From CAYRPO01 sp964426305 (GTDB lineage: Bacteria > Patescibacteriota > Saccharimonadia > Saccharimonadales > CAIOMD01), in NCBI GenBank assembly GCA_964426305.1, contig CAYRPO010000041.1, forward strand, positions 1 through 8,000: a stretch of DNA of 8,000 nt. The letters run 5' to 3'. Positions 1 to 6,242 of the stretch are shown piece after piece. Under the pieces are notes generated by a model, which was not told the DNA's origin, did not search any database, and saw only the letters and a program-made list of their open reading frames with translations. The position numbers and the translations under genes were made by a program. Every line of letters begins with the position of its first letter. Positions within the stretch are counted from its first letter, which is position 1.

Positions 1-331
1 CAACAACCTCTACCTTTGTTTCGGCAGCCTTTGGTGTCTCATTTTTTGGCTTCAAGAAGAAATACCATACTGCGCCCGCTACAAGTCCGAGTACGACAAT
101 GCTTGCTGCGATATATGCTAGTTTTCGTTTCCTGCTGCGTGTATGTTTAGGCGAGGGCGTTATACGTAGATCAAGTGGTGCCGTAGTTTTAGGATCTGTT
201 GCACCTACAGTGGGCGTGACGCTTTGGGCGTCTGGTGCTGTTGGTGGCTGGGTGGCTGGAGCATCAACGACCGGATCGTATGGTTTGAGATTGGGTAGTA
301 CGGGCTTCTGGGGCGGGTGTATATCGTCCAT
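1..331 (-). CDS. Proline-rich single-pass membrane protein, N-terminal part (runs off left edge)
   Basis: An open frame begins at an ATG (329-331) and continues past base 1, giving 110 residues without a stop. Residues 1-65 are proline-, threonine- and alanine-rich and look disordered (start MDDIHPPQKPVLPNLKPYDP). A basic cluster follows (HTRSRKRK, about 63-70), then one hydrophobic segment (about 71-92, LAYIAASIVVLGLVAGAVWYFF), then a lysine/glutamate-rich linker. The basic cluster just before the membrane segment predicts a cytoplasmic N-terminus and an outer C-terminus by the positive-inside rule. The functional domain lies outside the window, so no function can be given. No clear Shine-Dalgarno precedes the ATG. 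A -10-like TATACT lies 38 nt upstream (370-375). The gene follows gltX on the same strand after 77 nt, but the likely private promoter argues against a simple operon. Confidence 0.8.
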   Translation of the reverse strand, partial: MDDIHPPQKPVLPNLKPYDPVVDAPATQPPTAPDAQSVTPTVGATDPKTTAPLDLRITPSPKHTRSRKRKLAYIAASIVVLGLVAGAVWYFFLKPKNETPKAAETKVEVV

Positions 332-369
332 ATTTTTCTGTGTATGTCGTTAATGCTTATTTGATCAAT

Positions 370-378
370 AGTATAACA
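370..378 (-). promoter_or_regulatory. Extended -10 promoter element for the partial membrane protein
   Basis: On the minus strand this reads TGTTATACT, an extended -10 (TGn followed by TATACT), 38 nt before the ATG at 331. No good -35 box is seen at the usual distance, which is common for extended -10 promoters. Near-identical elements precede gltX and the corA-type gene. Confidence 0.4.
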
Positions 379-408
379 CTACACCACCAGAGATGACACA
401 CTTTTTGT

Positions 409-1842
409 TTACCGCAGTGTATCAATCCCCTGTCGTAGTCGACTGAGAGATTTGTCGCTACCCAATACCGCCAAGGTATCTGCAAGGTTCGGACTGGCGG
501 ATGACCAACTGATTGCAATACGGATGATTGAAAACAAAACTCCTGGTTTTTGGCCAGTTTGTTCCAGTAGCCCATTGAGAGCATCCTGGATCATGTCGGC
601 TGTCCACGCTGTTTGCTCAAGGACCGTAGTTGTTGTGTGTAGGAGCGTAGCAAGCTCGCTATGAGTGAACTTTTTCAGCTGCTTGTTTGTGTCGATGAGG
701 GACAGGTCGACGGTTGGTTCTTGAAAGAAGAATCCTGTTAGTTCGGGCAACTCAGCACAATATTTTAATCGTTCCTGTACAAGCCCGAGAACCCGTTTTT
801 TGTATGCTTCATCGGCATTGTTTGCCGTTTCGGGCCAGAATTCTTGACAGCGGGTGTATATAGTGTCGATGTCAAATGAGCGTATCCAGCTGCCATTCAT
901 CCATAACAGCCTGCGTTCATCGAAGCGTGCGCCACTGTGCTGTACACGGTCTAGGCTGAAGTTTTCGATAAGCTCTTGTTGCGTAAAGATTTCTTGCTCG
1001 GTGCCGTCATTCCAGCCCAGCGAAGCAATGAAATTAATCATGGCTTCCGGTAAAAATCCATCACGAATGTAATCAAGAACGTCTTTGGCTCCATCGCGCT
1101 TGCCAAGTTTTTTATTGCCCTGCTCATTCATGATGTGTGGGACCGTAGCGATAGCTGGTCTCTGTATATCGAGCGCCTCGTATAGGTTCAGGTAGTTTGG
1201 CTGACTGGCGATGAATTCTTGGCCACGAATGATATGCGTGATCTGCATCTCGGCATCGTCGACGATATGGGCGAAGTTGTATGTAGGAAAACCGTCTGAC
1301 TTTATGAGGATAAAATCGTCGATAGCCTCGGGGCCTGTCGTGAGGTTGCCCATAACCTCATCGTGCCACGTATATGACTTTGGCTCACTTCTAAATCGTA
1401 ATGGTTGTGTTCCGTCCCAGCTTCGTGGGTTTGTTGGTCGATGATTACGGTACAAAAATGGGCGTTTTTCGGCCTGTGCTTGTTCTCGAAAAGCCTGGAC
1501 TTGCTCAGCGGCATACGGATCGGCGTAGGCGCGGCCGCTGTCAATGAGCTTTTGTGCCCATGCCTTATAAATGTCAAGCCGTTCGCTTTGGGTGTATGGG
1601 CCAAATGGACCCCCGATGTCAGGTCCTTCGTCGTACAGTAAGCCGAGCGTACGCAAACTGGTGATGAGATGCTCGCGAGCGCCTTGGACTTCGCGTTTTT
1701 GGTCGGTGTCTTCAAAACGAAGAACAAATTGACCATCGTTTTGTCTGGCAACAAGCCACGCAAACAAAGCGGTTCGTATGCCCCCAACGTGCAGAAATCC
1801 TGTGGGGCTTGGTGCAAAGCGAGTGCGAACAGTTTTAGACAT
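409..1842 (-). CDS. gltX: Glutamyl-tRNA synthetase (GluRS)
   Basis: This cytoplasmic class I aminoacyl-tRNA synthetase (477 residues) charges tRNA-Glu with glutamate using ATP. In bacteria lacking GlnRS it may also mischarge tRNA-Gln for GatCAB to amidate. The protein opens with the family signature FAPSPTGFLHVGG (residues 9-21), where HVGG is the HIGH-type motif. The KMSKS-type loop is KKLGKRDGA (244-252), in the variant form usual for GluRS. Further family blocks are LRFEDTD (41-47), GFPTYNFAHIVDD (184-196), HIIRGQEF (203-210) and WNDGTEQEIF (277-286), followed by a C-terminal helical anticodon-binding region ending at TAA (409-411). The length is normal. The frame stays open 33 codons further upstream to 1941, but the ATG at 1840-1842 is chosen because MSKTVRTRFAPSPTG is where GluRS proteins normally begin. 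No Shine-Dalgarno precedes it. An extended -10 box ends 7 nt before the ATG. Confidence 0.97.
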   Translation of the reverse strand: MSKTVRTRFAPSPTGFLHVGGIRTALFAWLVARQNDGQFVLRFEDTDQKREVQGAREHLITSLRTLGLLYDEGPDIGGPFGPYTQSERLDIYKAWAQKLIDSGRAYADPYAAEQVQAFREQAQAEKRPFLYRNHRPTNPRSWDGTQPLRFRSEPKSYTWHDEVMGNLTTGPEAIDDFILIKSDGFPTYNFAHIVDDAEMQITHIIRGQEFIASQPNYLNLYEALDIQRPAIATVPHIMNEQGNKKLGKRDGAKDVLDYIRDGFLPEAMINFIASLGWNDGTEQEIFTQQELIENFSLDRVQHSGARFDERRLLWMNGSWIRSFDIDTIYTRCQEFWPETANNADEAYKKRVLGLVQERLKYCAELPELTGFFFQEPTVDLSLIDTNKQLKKFTHSELATLLHTTTTVLEQTAWTADMIQDALNGLLEQTGQKPGVLFSIIRIAISWSSASPNLADTLAVLGSDKSLSRLRQGIDTLR

Positions 1843-2030
1843 GATATCTACTATAACAGATTGACAGGTGTTTTTCTTGTGCTGCTTTTTGCCTAGACGA
1901 TTCCAGTTGGCATGCCTTGATACATTTTGCAAAGCCATCACGCTTGGTATATATACTTAGATTGCTCTTCTGGGGTTTCGGGGTATTGGTCAGAACTGAT
2001 GAAGATGAAAGTGATTTTTGGCCTAGGCTT
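1843..2030 (-). other. Gap between the DUF4367-like gene and gltX
   Basis: This 188-nt stretch has no gene with a usable start codon. It contains the palindrome GCCTAGGC (2021-2028) just after the upstream stop codon, but no hairpin followed by a T-run, so no terminator is evident. Two overlapping minus-strand frames read through it without ATG, GTG or TTG starts. One follows directly after the upstream TAA (30 codons, ending at the TGA at 1938-1940). The other ends at a TAA (1835-1837) that overlaps the first codons of gltX. Together they might be the decayed remnant of a small gene, but this is weak. Confidence 0.3.
1850..1858 (-). promoter_or_regulatory. Extended -10 element immediately upstream of gltX
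   Basis: On the minus strand this reads TGTTATAGT and is followed by only seven bases (AGATATC) before the gltX ATG. Transcription would start at or next to the start codon, giving a leaderless or nearly leaderless mRNA. This fits the absence of a Shine-Dalgarno. No convincing -35 is seen at 17 bp (AAGAAA there). Confidence 0.4.
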
Positions 2031-3173
2031 TTACATGCTGGAGGCGAGGGAGAGGATTTGTTGGCTGTTGAGGGCGCCTTGGCTGGTCATGTTGTACCAT
2101 ATGCCTTGGTCTACCCACGTAGCACTGCCTTCGCTATATATGTATATAGTCAGGCCGTTGTCCTGGTAGGTTTGGTATCGTAGATTTGAATCAACTAAGT
2201 AGTTTGTGAGTAGGCTTTCGCTCGTCCAATCGGTTGGCCGTTGCGAGATGAGAATCTGGCGACTGTCACTGCGAGATTTGTACGTCAGGATGATGCTATT
2301 TTTCTCACTTCGTATCGGGCCAGAAAATGCGTAACCACTGGGCACTTGACTTGGTAGACTGCCATGAAAACCGGCTTGACTAGCAGCAACTCGCATCGCT
2401 ACGGACGGTACACGCTGGTATGCGAAAAAACCACCTATAACCAAAATCGCTAAGCAAGCAGCGCCGAGTGAAACGAATTTTGGGCTGATGCGTAGTGATC
2501 GAGTGATGCGATTGCGTAGCGATGCTTTTGGTTCATGGCGCAATAAGTGGGTGTTTGCGGCCGCAATCCGATGCGCGAATACCTCTTCACGGTGCGTTTT
2601 TGTATGAGGTACTGGTGTTGTCTGTATAGGGGCGGATTGCTGAGGTTGAGGCGTCGGGACTGGCCCATGGGCGTTGGATATGTCAGGCGCTTTTGCAACG
2701 TGCAGTGGTGCCAGTACTGGTTTGAGGCTTGTGCGATGTCCAAATTTACTGATGCTTTTGCTGATTGCAGCACTATGGGCCCGATAGAGGCGTCCATGGG
2801 GTGCCTGATGTAGCTGTACGGATGGATCTGGCTTGCTGGCCAATGCGGTTGCCTTTGATGGCATAGGTTTTTTGACGGCAGTGCGCAGGAGTGTCTTAGA
2901 TCGCTGTGGTTTTTTGACGGCTCGCAAGTCAAGTACCTGTCCAGGCACTCTTTTTGTAGTTGGTTTGGGACGTGTCAGGGCTGGCTGTCCGGTAGGGTGT
3001 AGTGCGATATGCTGCGCAGGCTTCCGACTCACACCATCCATCACAACTCCCCTATTAGGGGTGAGAGTTTTTTTGGCAACGACGTTTTCGCTCGACGAAA
3101 GCAATTTGCCCGTTCGCGCGTCGTAGGTGCGGCCATTTATTTCGACTGTTGTTTTTGCGGATCGATCCACCAC
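2031..3173 (-). CDS. DUF4367-like single-pass membrane protein with basic disordered N-terminus
   Basis: This 380-residue protein starts at GTG (3171-3173) and ends with TAA. An AGGT lies 6 nt upstream of the start; the next codon is also GTG and could be used instead. A short N-terminal motif (EINGRTYDARTGKLL, 11-25) precedes about 200 residues rich in Lys, Arg, Pro, Ala and His that look disordered and strongly basic. A membrane segment follows (about 233-252, FVSLGAACLAILVIGGFFAY), and then an outer domain of about 125 residues. That domain contains GSLPSQVPSGYAFSGPI (271-287), ILTYKSRSDSRQILISQ (295-311) and TYQDNGLTIYIYSEGSATWV (335-354). It resembles proteins of Saccharibacteria that I recall as labelled DUF4367, a domain whose function is not established. 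Topology is N-in, C-out by the charge distribution. It has its own probable promoter and lies upstream of gltX on the same strand. The assignment to DUF4367 is from memory and unverified; that it is a real membrane-anchored protein is secure. Confidence 0.85.
   Translation of the reverse strand: MVDRSAKTTVEINGRTYDARTGKLLSSSENVVAKKTLTPNRGVVMDGVSRKPAQHIALHPTGQPALTRPKPTTKRVPGQVLDLRAVKKPQRSKTLLRTAVKKPMPSKATALASKPDPSVQLHQAPHGRLYRAHSAAISKSISKFGHRTSLKPVLAPLHVAKAPDISNAHGPVPTPQPQQSAPIQTTPVPHTKTHREEVFAHRIAAANTHLLRHEPKASLRNRITRSLRISPKFVSLGAACLAILVIGGFFAYQRVPSVAMRVAASQAGFHGSLPSQVPSGYAFSGPIRSEKNSIILTYKSRSDSRQILISQRPTDWTSESLLTNYLVDSNLRYQTYQDNGLTIYIYSEGSATWVDQGIWYNMTSQGALNSQQILSLASSM
2866..2921 (-). repeat. 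Two copies of a 14-bp repeat coding for Ala-Val-Lys-Lys-Pro
   Basis: The plus-strand sequence GGTTTTTTGACGGC occurs at 2866-2879 and again at 2908-2921, inside the basic tail of the DUF4367-like gene. On the coding strand both copies give AVKKP (residues about 85-89 and 99-103). This is probably a local duplication of a Lys/Pro tail unit, not a mobile element. Confidence 0.6.
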
Positions 3174-3206
3174 CTGTTACCTATTTCTTTAATGCTTACT
3201 GTATGT

Positions 3207-3236
3207 ATACTACGACTTTATGAGCAGCTGTGGCAA
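3207..3236 (-). promoter_or_regulatory. Candidate sigma70-type promoter for the DUF4367-like gene
   Basis: On the minus strand TTGCCA (3231-3236) and TAGTAT (3207-3212) are separated by 18 bp, each matching the -35 and -10 consensus at most positions. The predicted start lies about 25 nt before the GTG at 3173, leaving room for the weak AGGT ribosome-binding site. Confidence 0.4.
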
Positions 3237-3346
3237 GTGTTTTCGTGCTTACTATGCGCTTTGTGCCTGCGCAGTATACCATGCTGGCGTGCATGTATAT
3301 ATGGGATGGAACACAGTCGTAAAATTTGGTACAACTGCATACGTTT

Positions 3347-3362
3347 GTGGGTGTGTGGGTGT
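3347..3362 (+). repeat. Tandem 8-mer GTGGGTGT directly before the -10 box
   Basis: The octamer GTGGGTGT occurs twice in perfect tandem, ending at the first base of the TACAAT element. It occupies the region where a -35 box and spacer would lie for the PEGA gene. Spaced 8 bp apart, the two copies could bind a regulator, or could simply be low-complexity sequence. Confidence 0.5.
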
Positions 3363-3367
3363 ACAAT
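3362..3367 (+). promoter_or_regulatory. Candidate -10 element for the PEGA-domain gene
   Basis: TACAAT lies 11 nt before the ATG at 3379. No clear -35 is visible and the sequence between the box and the ATG contains no Shine-Dalgarno. A start point about 7 nt downstream would leave a leader of only a few bases. Confidence 0.35.
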
Positions 3368-3378
3368 AATAACGTTTT

Positions 3379-4839
3379 ATGGACTTCCCTGACCCTGAGA
3401 GCAAACGTGCTCGAACAATCAAATTATTTACCGGATATGGACTCGTCGCGCTGGGTATCGGTTTAGCTACGCTGATTCTGGTATATGTTGCACAGGGATA
3501 CAGATATAACCCTGATGGCGGCGTAACGCAGAGCGGTCTTGTATTCGTGGGCGCAAATCCTGTCCAGGCTCGTATTTGGATCGACAACGAAGAACATGGC
3601 AAGACGGAGTCACGTTTTGTACTGAACGAAGGCAAGCACGACATCAAGTTGACTCGTGACAAATATAGAGATTGGTCAAAAACCATCGCGCTCGACGGCG
3701 GCGGCGTACAGTATGTGCTCTATCCACGCTTATTCCCTGTCGACATACCTGTTTCAGTAACGCAGGTATATGCTACTGCTCCATCTTGGGTGAGTCAGAG
3801 CCCTGATCGACGTTGGATTATTTTTCAGCAGCCTGGGGAGACGGCCAGTATGACGGTTTTGGATACATCAAAAAAAGGTGAAGAGCTTGTCGTGGCTACA
3901 TTGCCTTTTGCGATCACTGGTACCCTTTCGCCTGTTGAATGGTCTACTGACAATCGACATATATTGTTGCGCCAGGCTTTTTCTGATGGTTCGACGCAGT
4001 ATATTGTGTTTGACCGAGAAAATACAGACCAGTCGGTGAATGTGACGCAAAAAATACAATTGTCTTCCGCGGTCGATGTGACTTTGCGTGATAAAAAATA
4101 TGATCAGTTTTATGTTTTTGACCGCTCTGCTGGCACGGTGCAGACGGCATCATTGAGCGCCGGCCTTACGCCTGCAGCGGTTGCAACTGGTGTCGTACAA
4201 TTTAAGTCCTATGCAGCCGATACTCTGCTGTATGTGACATATCAGTCCATAACCGACACAAGTCTTGCGGCGGTTCGTATACTAAATGGCTCCAGCGTGT
4301 ATACGTTGCAGCCAATCGCGAGAGATCCTACGAACAGATATCTTCTCGATGCGGCCAAGTTTGACGGTGATTGGTATGCGGTGACCGCGTCTGGATCGGC
4401 AGATCAGGTAAAGATCTACAGAAACCCAATGTCACGCTCAAAGTCAGGCAACGTCACCCCGATTATGCCGCAGATGAGTCTCCGATTGACAAATCCCCAA
4501 TATGTATCATTTTCTGACAACGCTCGTTTTATCGCTATGCAGTCGGGCAGGAATTTTGTTGTGTTTGACGGTGAATTGAACCGCATCTATAGATTTACGA
4601 GCGCTCTGGATTTGTCCGTTGCGTATGAGGCCTCATGGATAGACGGTCACCGGTTTAGTGTCGTGAGTGGCACGAAAGCATATGTGTTTGAATTTGATGG
4701 TGCAAATCAGCAAGAGCTTGCGACATCAATACCGCAAACAACGATGTATTTTGACCGCGACTACGAGACTGGCTTGACGTTTGCTAGCCAAGCAGACGGT
4801 AAGGTTGGTCTGCGTCGTTCGACATTGGTTGTCGACTAG
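3379..4839 (+). CDS. PEGA-domain membrane protein with beta-propeller-like outer region
   Basis: This is a 486-residue protein with a start at ATG 3379 and a TAG stop. A short basic N-terminus is followed by one membrane segment (about 17-38, LFTGYGLVALGIGLATLILVYV). Residues about 53-120 match the PEGA pattern: GLVFVGANPVQARIWIDNEE, then GKTESRFVLNEGKHDIKL, a YRDW turn and a closing VQYVLYPRLFP strand. The remaining roughly 350 residues are a run of short beta-strand blocks with recurring SPDRRWIIF, TDNRHILL and SDNARFIAM turns, typical of TolB/WD40-like propeller blades. No catalytic motif is visible. PEGA domains are generally extracytoplasmic and thought to be structural or binding modules, so a cell-surface binding or scaffold role is inferred. 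The gene is divergent from the DUF4367-like gene and convergent with the sortase gene. No LPxTG signal is present, so it is not an obvious sortase substrate. Confidence 0.88.
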   Translation: MDFPDPESKRARTIKLFTGYGLVALGIGLATLILVYVAQGYRYNPDGGVTQSGLVFVGANPVQARIWIDNEEHGKTESRFVLNEGKHDIKLTRDKYRDWSKTIALDGGGVQYVLYPRLFPVDIPVSVTQVYATAPSWVSQSPDRRWIIFQQPGETASMTVLDTSKKGEELVVATLPFAITGTLSPVEWSTDNRHILLRQAFSDGSTQYIVFDRENTDQSVNVTQKIQLSSAVDVTLRDKKYDQFYVFDRSAGTVQTASLSAGLTPAAVATGVVQFKSYAADTLLYVTYQSITDTSLAAVRILNGSSVYTLQPIARDPTNRYLLDAAKFDGDWYAVTASGSADQVKIYRNPMSRSKSGNVTPIMPQMSLRLTNPQYVSFSDNARFIAMQSGRNFVVFDGELNRIYRFTSALDLSVAYEASWIDGHRFSVVSGTKAYVFEFDGANQQELATSIPQTTMYFDRDYETGLTFASQADGKVGLRRSTLVVD

Positions 4840-4844
4840 GCTTA

Positions 4845-6086
4845 CTACAGAATCCAGCCAAATAATCGTTGGAACAGACTTTCAGCATTGCCCGGTACGA
4901 TCGCGGGTTGTGCCGAAGTGGTCGGTCCGGGGGTTGTTGCAGCAATATTTCCGCCCAGTGCTGGGCTGATTTGTTCGCCAACGACGATGAGCCTGTTCAG
5001 GGCTGTGCCCGGTGGGTCGCAAGTAATCAGTGTGGCGGTTGCTTGTTTTGCTTGCCGCTCGAGAACGCTTACGTCTGTTGGTTTGACTACTCGCTTGTCG
5101 TATACCTTGTATACATAGCGCGTGCCGCCATAGTGCAGCATGAATGTGTCGCCAATCTCTACTTTACTGAGCGATACGAATGCAAATTTGTACTTTCCTT
5201 TGTTAAAGATATTGTTGGATGAGTGACCGACGATCGCTACGTTGCCATTTTGTCCTGGTACTGCTGACGTTGGGTAATGTACAACGCCGCGCTCGAGACC
5301 ACTCTGAATTTGTTTTTCCTCTATGCTGGATATGTCATACACCACAGGAACCTCGACATTGATTTTTGGTATGAGGACTTTCGATTCGGGACCAACATTT
5401 GAACTCTGTGAGGGGTCGACAATGATCGGGGTGTTGCTTACGCTTCTGCTTGGTGTGATGAATGGCGCGACAACACGCTCATTGAAAAAACTGAACATAA
5501 AAATTGCCATTACTGCACAGCCCATTCCTAGGCCGAACAACAATGACTGAACATGGTGCTTTCGTTCCAGTTTGCCGCCCGACTGAACGCTTTTGAGGAG
5601 ATGATTTTTTAGTTGAGCAACAGTTTGTTGAGGGGTGCCTGCGGGCTTTTGTAGTTTTTGATCGACGCTCCCTATAACCGATGCGTCTTTTGCCAGAGAC
5701 TTGGGCTGCATGTGCGCGGGTTCAGTTGCTGCTTGCTTGTGCGTAGATTGAGCGGCGGCAAATTTCGATGTTCGGGCATGATTCGCGTAAAACTCTTGCC
5801 AAACTTCTTGTTTTTCGGTGTCGTCGAGACTCTGATAGTAGGCATGCCACTCGGTTTGGACGTCCGCCATATCTTTGCCGGAGTCCAAGAGGCTTTTCAT
5901 GAACTGCTGATGTTTTGAATGTGGTCCCGCCGCCGTGGCTTCCGTGGCCTCTGCGGCTGCACTTGGTTCATCAACATACAAGGCCGAAACCTTGTTGCGG
6001 ATCAAAGACAGGGCCGGATCATTGGTCGGCGTTAGCTGTGGGCTGTCTTCTTTTGGAAGCGGTAAGACGTTGTGATCAAATGCCAT
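4845..6086 (-). CDS. Sortase (transpeptidase) with long cytoplasmic N-terminal extension
   Basis: Sortases are membrane-anchored cysteine transpeptidases that join sorting-signal proteins to the cell wall or to each other. This one is 413 residues (ATG 6084-6086, TAG stop). The catalytic domain (about 230-375) shows His288 in NVAIVGHSS, Cys356 in TLITCDPPG and Arg365 in NRLIVVGEQ, the complete His-Cys-Arg set. One membrane segment (about 182-204) precedes it. The first 180 residues are unusually long. They include an Ala/Glu-rich linker and a helical block at about 60-104 with tryptophan/tyrosine anchors (TEWHAYYQSLDDTEKQEVWQ at 78-97, then EFY) that I cannot assign. A Gly/Pro/Thr-rich tail follows the catalytic core. 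The TCDPPGT active-site segment departs from classical class A (TLxTC-[DE]) and seems nearer class E/F types; class is uncertain. No Shine-Dalgarno is seen. The gene faces the PEGA gene tail to tail across 5 nt and is divergent from tRNA-Leu. Confidence 0.93.
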   Translation of the reverse strand: MAFDHNVLPLPKEDSPQLTPTNDPALSLIRNKVSALYVDEPSAAAEATEATAAGPHSKHQQFMKSLLDSGKDMADVQTEWHAYYQSLDDTEKQEVWQEFYANHARTSKFAAAQSTHKQAATEPAHMQPKSLAKDASVIGSVDQKLQKPAGTPQQTVAQLKNHLLKSVQSGGKLERKHHVQSLLFGLGMGCAVMAIFMFSFFNERVVAPFITPSRSVSNTPIIVDPSQSSNVGPESKVLIPKINVEVPVVYDISSIEEKQIQSGLERGVVHYPTSAVPGQNGNVAIVGHSSNNIFNKGKYKFAFVSLSKVEIGDTFMLHYGGTRYVYKVYDKRVVKPTDVSVLERQAKQATATLITCDPPGTALNRLIVVGEQISPALGGNIAATTPGPTTSAQPAIVPGNAESLFQRLFGWIL

Positions 6087-6095
6087 AGTGAAATA

Positions 6096-6125
6096 TTGGA
6101 ATATATAGCAACAGTATAGTACAAT
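6096..6125 (+). promoter_or_regulatory. Candidate promoter of tRNA-Leu
   Basis: TTGGAA (6096-6101) and TACAAT (6120-6125) are spaced by 18 bp, a fair match to a sigma70-type promoter. The predicted start is near 6132, about 24 nt before the tRNA. The -10 box lies directly beside the oppositely oriented TATACT of the sortase gene. Confidence 0.45.
6100..6118 (-). promoter_or_regulatory. Candidate -10 elements for the sortase gene
   Basis: Two -10-like hexamers lie on the minus strand before the ATG at 6086: TATACT (6113-6118), with a poor GCGACA -35 candidate 18 bp upstream, and TATATT (6100-6105). TATACT would give a leader of about 20 nt and TATATT one of only a few nt. I cannot choose between them. 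Confidence 0.3.
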
Positions 6126-6155
6126 TACCTCTGATTGTCGCCTTATGAAGCACGC

Positions 6156-6242
6156 GCCGCGGTGGTGGAATTGGTAGACACGCCAGACTCAAAATCTTGT
6201 GTCCTTCGGGACGTGCCGGTTCAAGTCCGGCCCGCGGTACCA
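6156..6242 (+). tRNA. tRNA-Leu (anticodon CAA)
   Basis: This is an 87-nt class II tRNA reading UUG. The acceptor stem is GCCGCGG (6156-6162) with CCGCGGT (6232-6238), closed by a G1-U72 wobble. The D-arm GTG/CAC contains the GGTAGA loop. The anticodon loop is CTCAAAA with anticodon CAA at 6190-6192. The long variable arm is a perfect GTCC-TTCG-GGAC hairpin. The T-arm is GCCGG-TTCAAGT-CCGGC (6215-6231). Discriminator A73 (6239) fits leucine identity, and the 3' CCA is encoded (6240-6242). The anticodon stem CCAGA/TCTTG has a C-U mismatch at its second pair (28-42). The gene is transcribed away from the sortase gene and runs straight into the terminator. Confidence 0.97.

Larger units (their letters stand above)
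3174..3378. other. Divergent intergenic region with two small inverted repeats
   Basis: This 205-bp region separates two oppositely directed membrane-protein genes and carries promoter-like elements for both. It contains TGCGC-N9-GCGCA (3255-3273) and CATGC-N6-GCATG (3280-3295, extended by ATAC/TAT with one bulge). Neither is followed by a T-run, so operator sites are more plausible than terminators. No gene is seen here: a plus-strand frame crosses it but has no start signal or recognisable content. Confidence 0.4.

Noticed and set aside
1302..1817. 171-residue minus-strand frame inside gltX
   Set aside because: It overlaps the unmistakable GluRS reading frame, which carries all family motifs, and its own translation shows no recognisable domain.
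1843..1941. 33-residue N-terminal extension of GluRS to the ATG at 1941
   Set aside because: GluRS proteins normally begin a few residues before the FAPSPTG motif; the extension has no similarity to the family and spans the likely promoter.
2450..2932. 160-residue minus-strand frame inside the DUF4367-like gene
   Set aside because: It is an alternative frame of the low-complexity basic tail; residue content (many His, Gln, Tyr, Ser, Arg) is an artefact of reading Lys/Pro/Ala codons out of frame.
3009..3392. 127-residue plus-strand frame crossing the divergent intergenic region
   Set aside because: It overlaps the start of the DUF4367-like gene on the other strand and the start of the PEGA gene; cysteine-rich translation without motif; no ribosome-binding site.
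3252..3686. 144-residue minus-strand frame across the start of the PEGA gene
   Set aside because: It is antisense to a convincing membrane segment and PEGA domain, has no start signal, and shows no domain.
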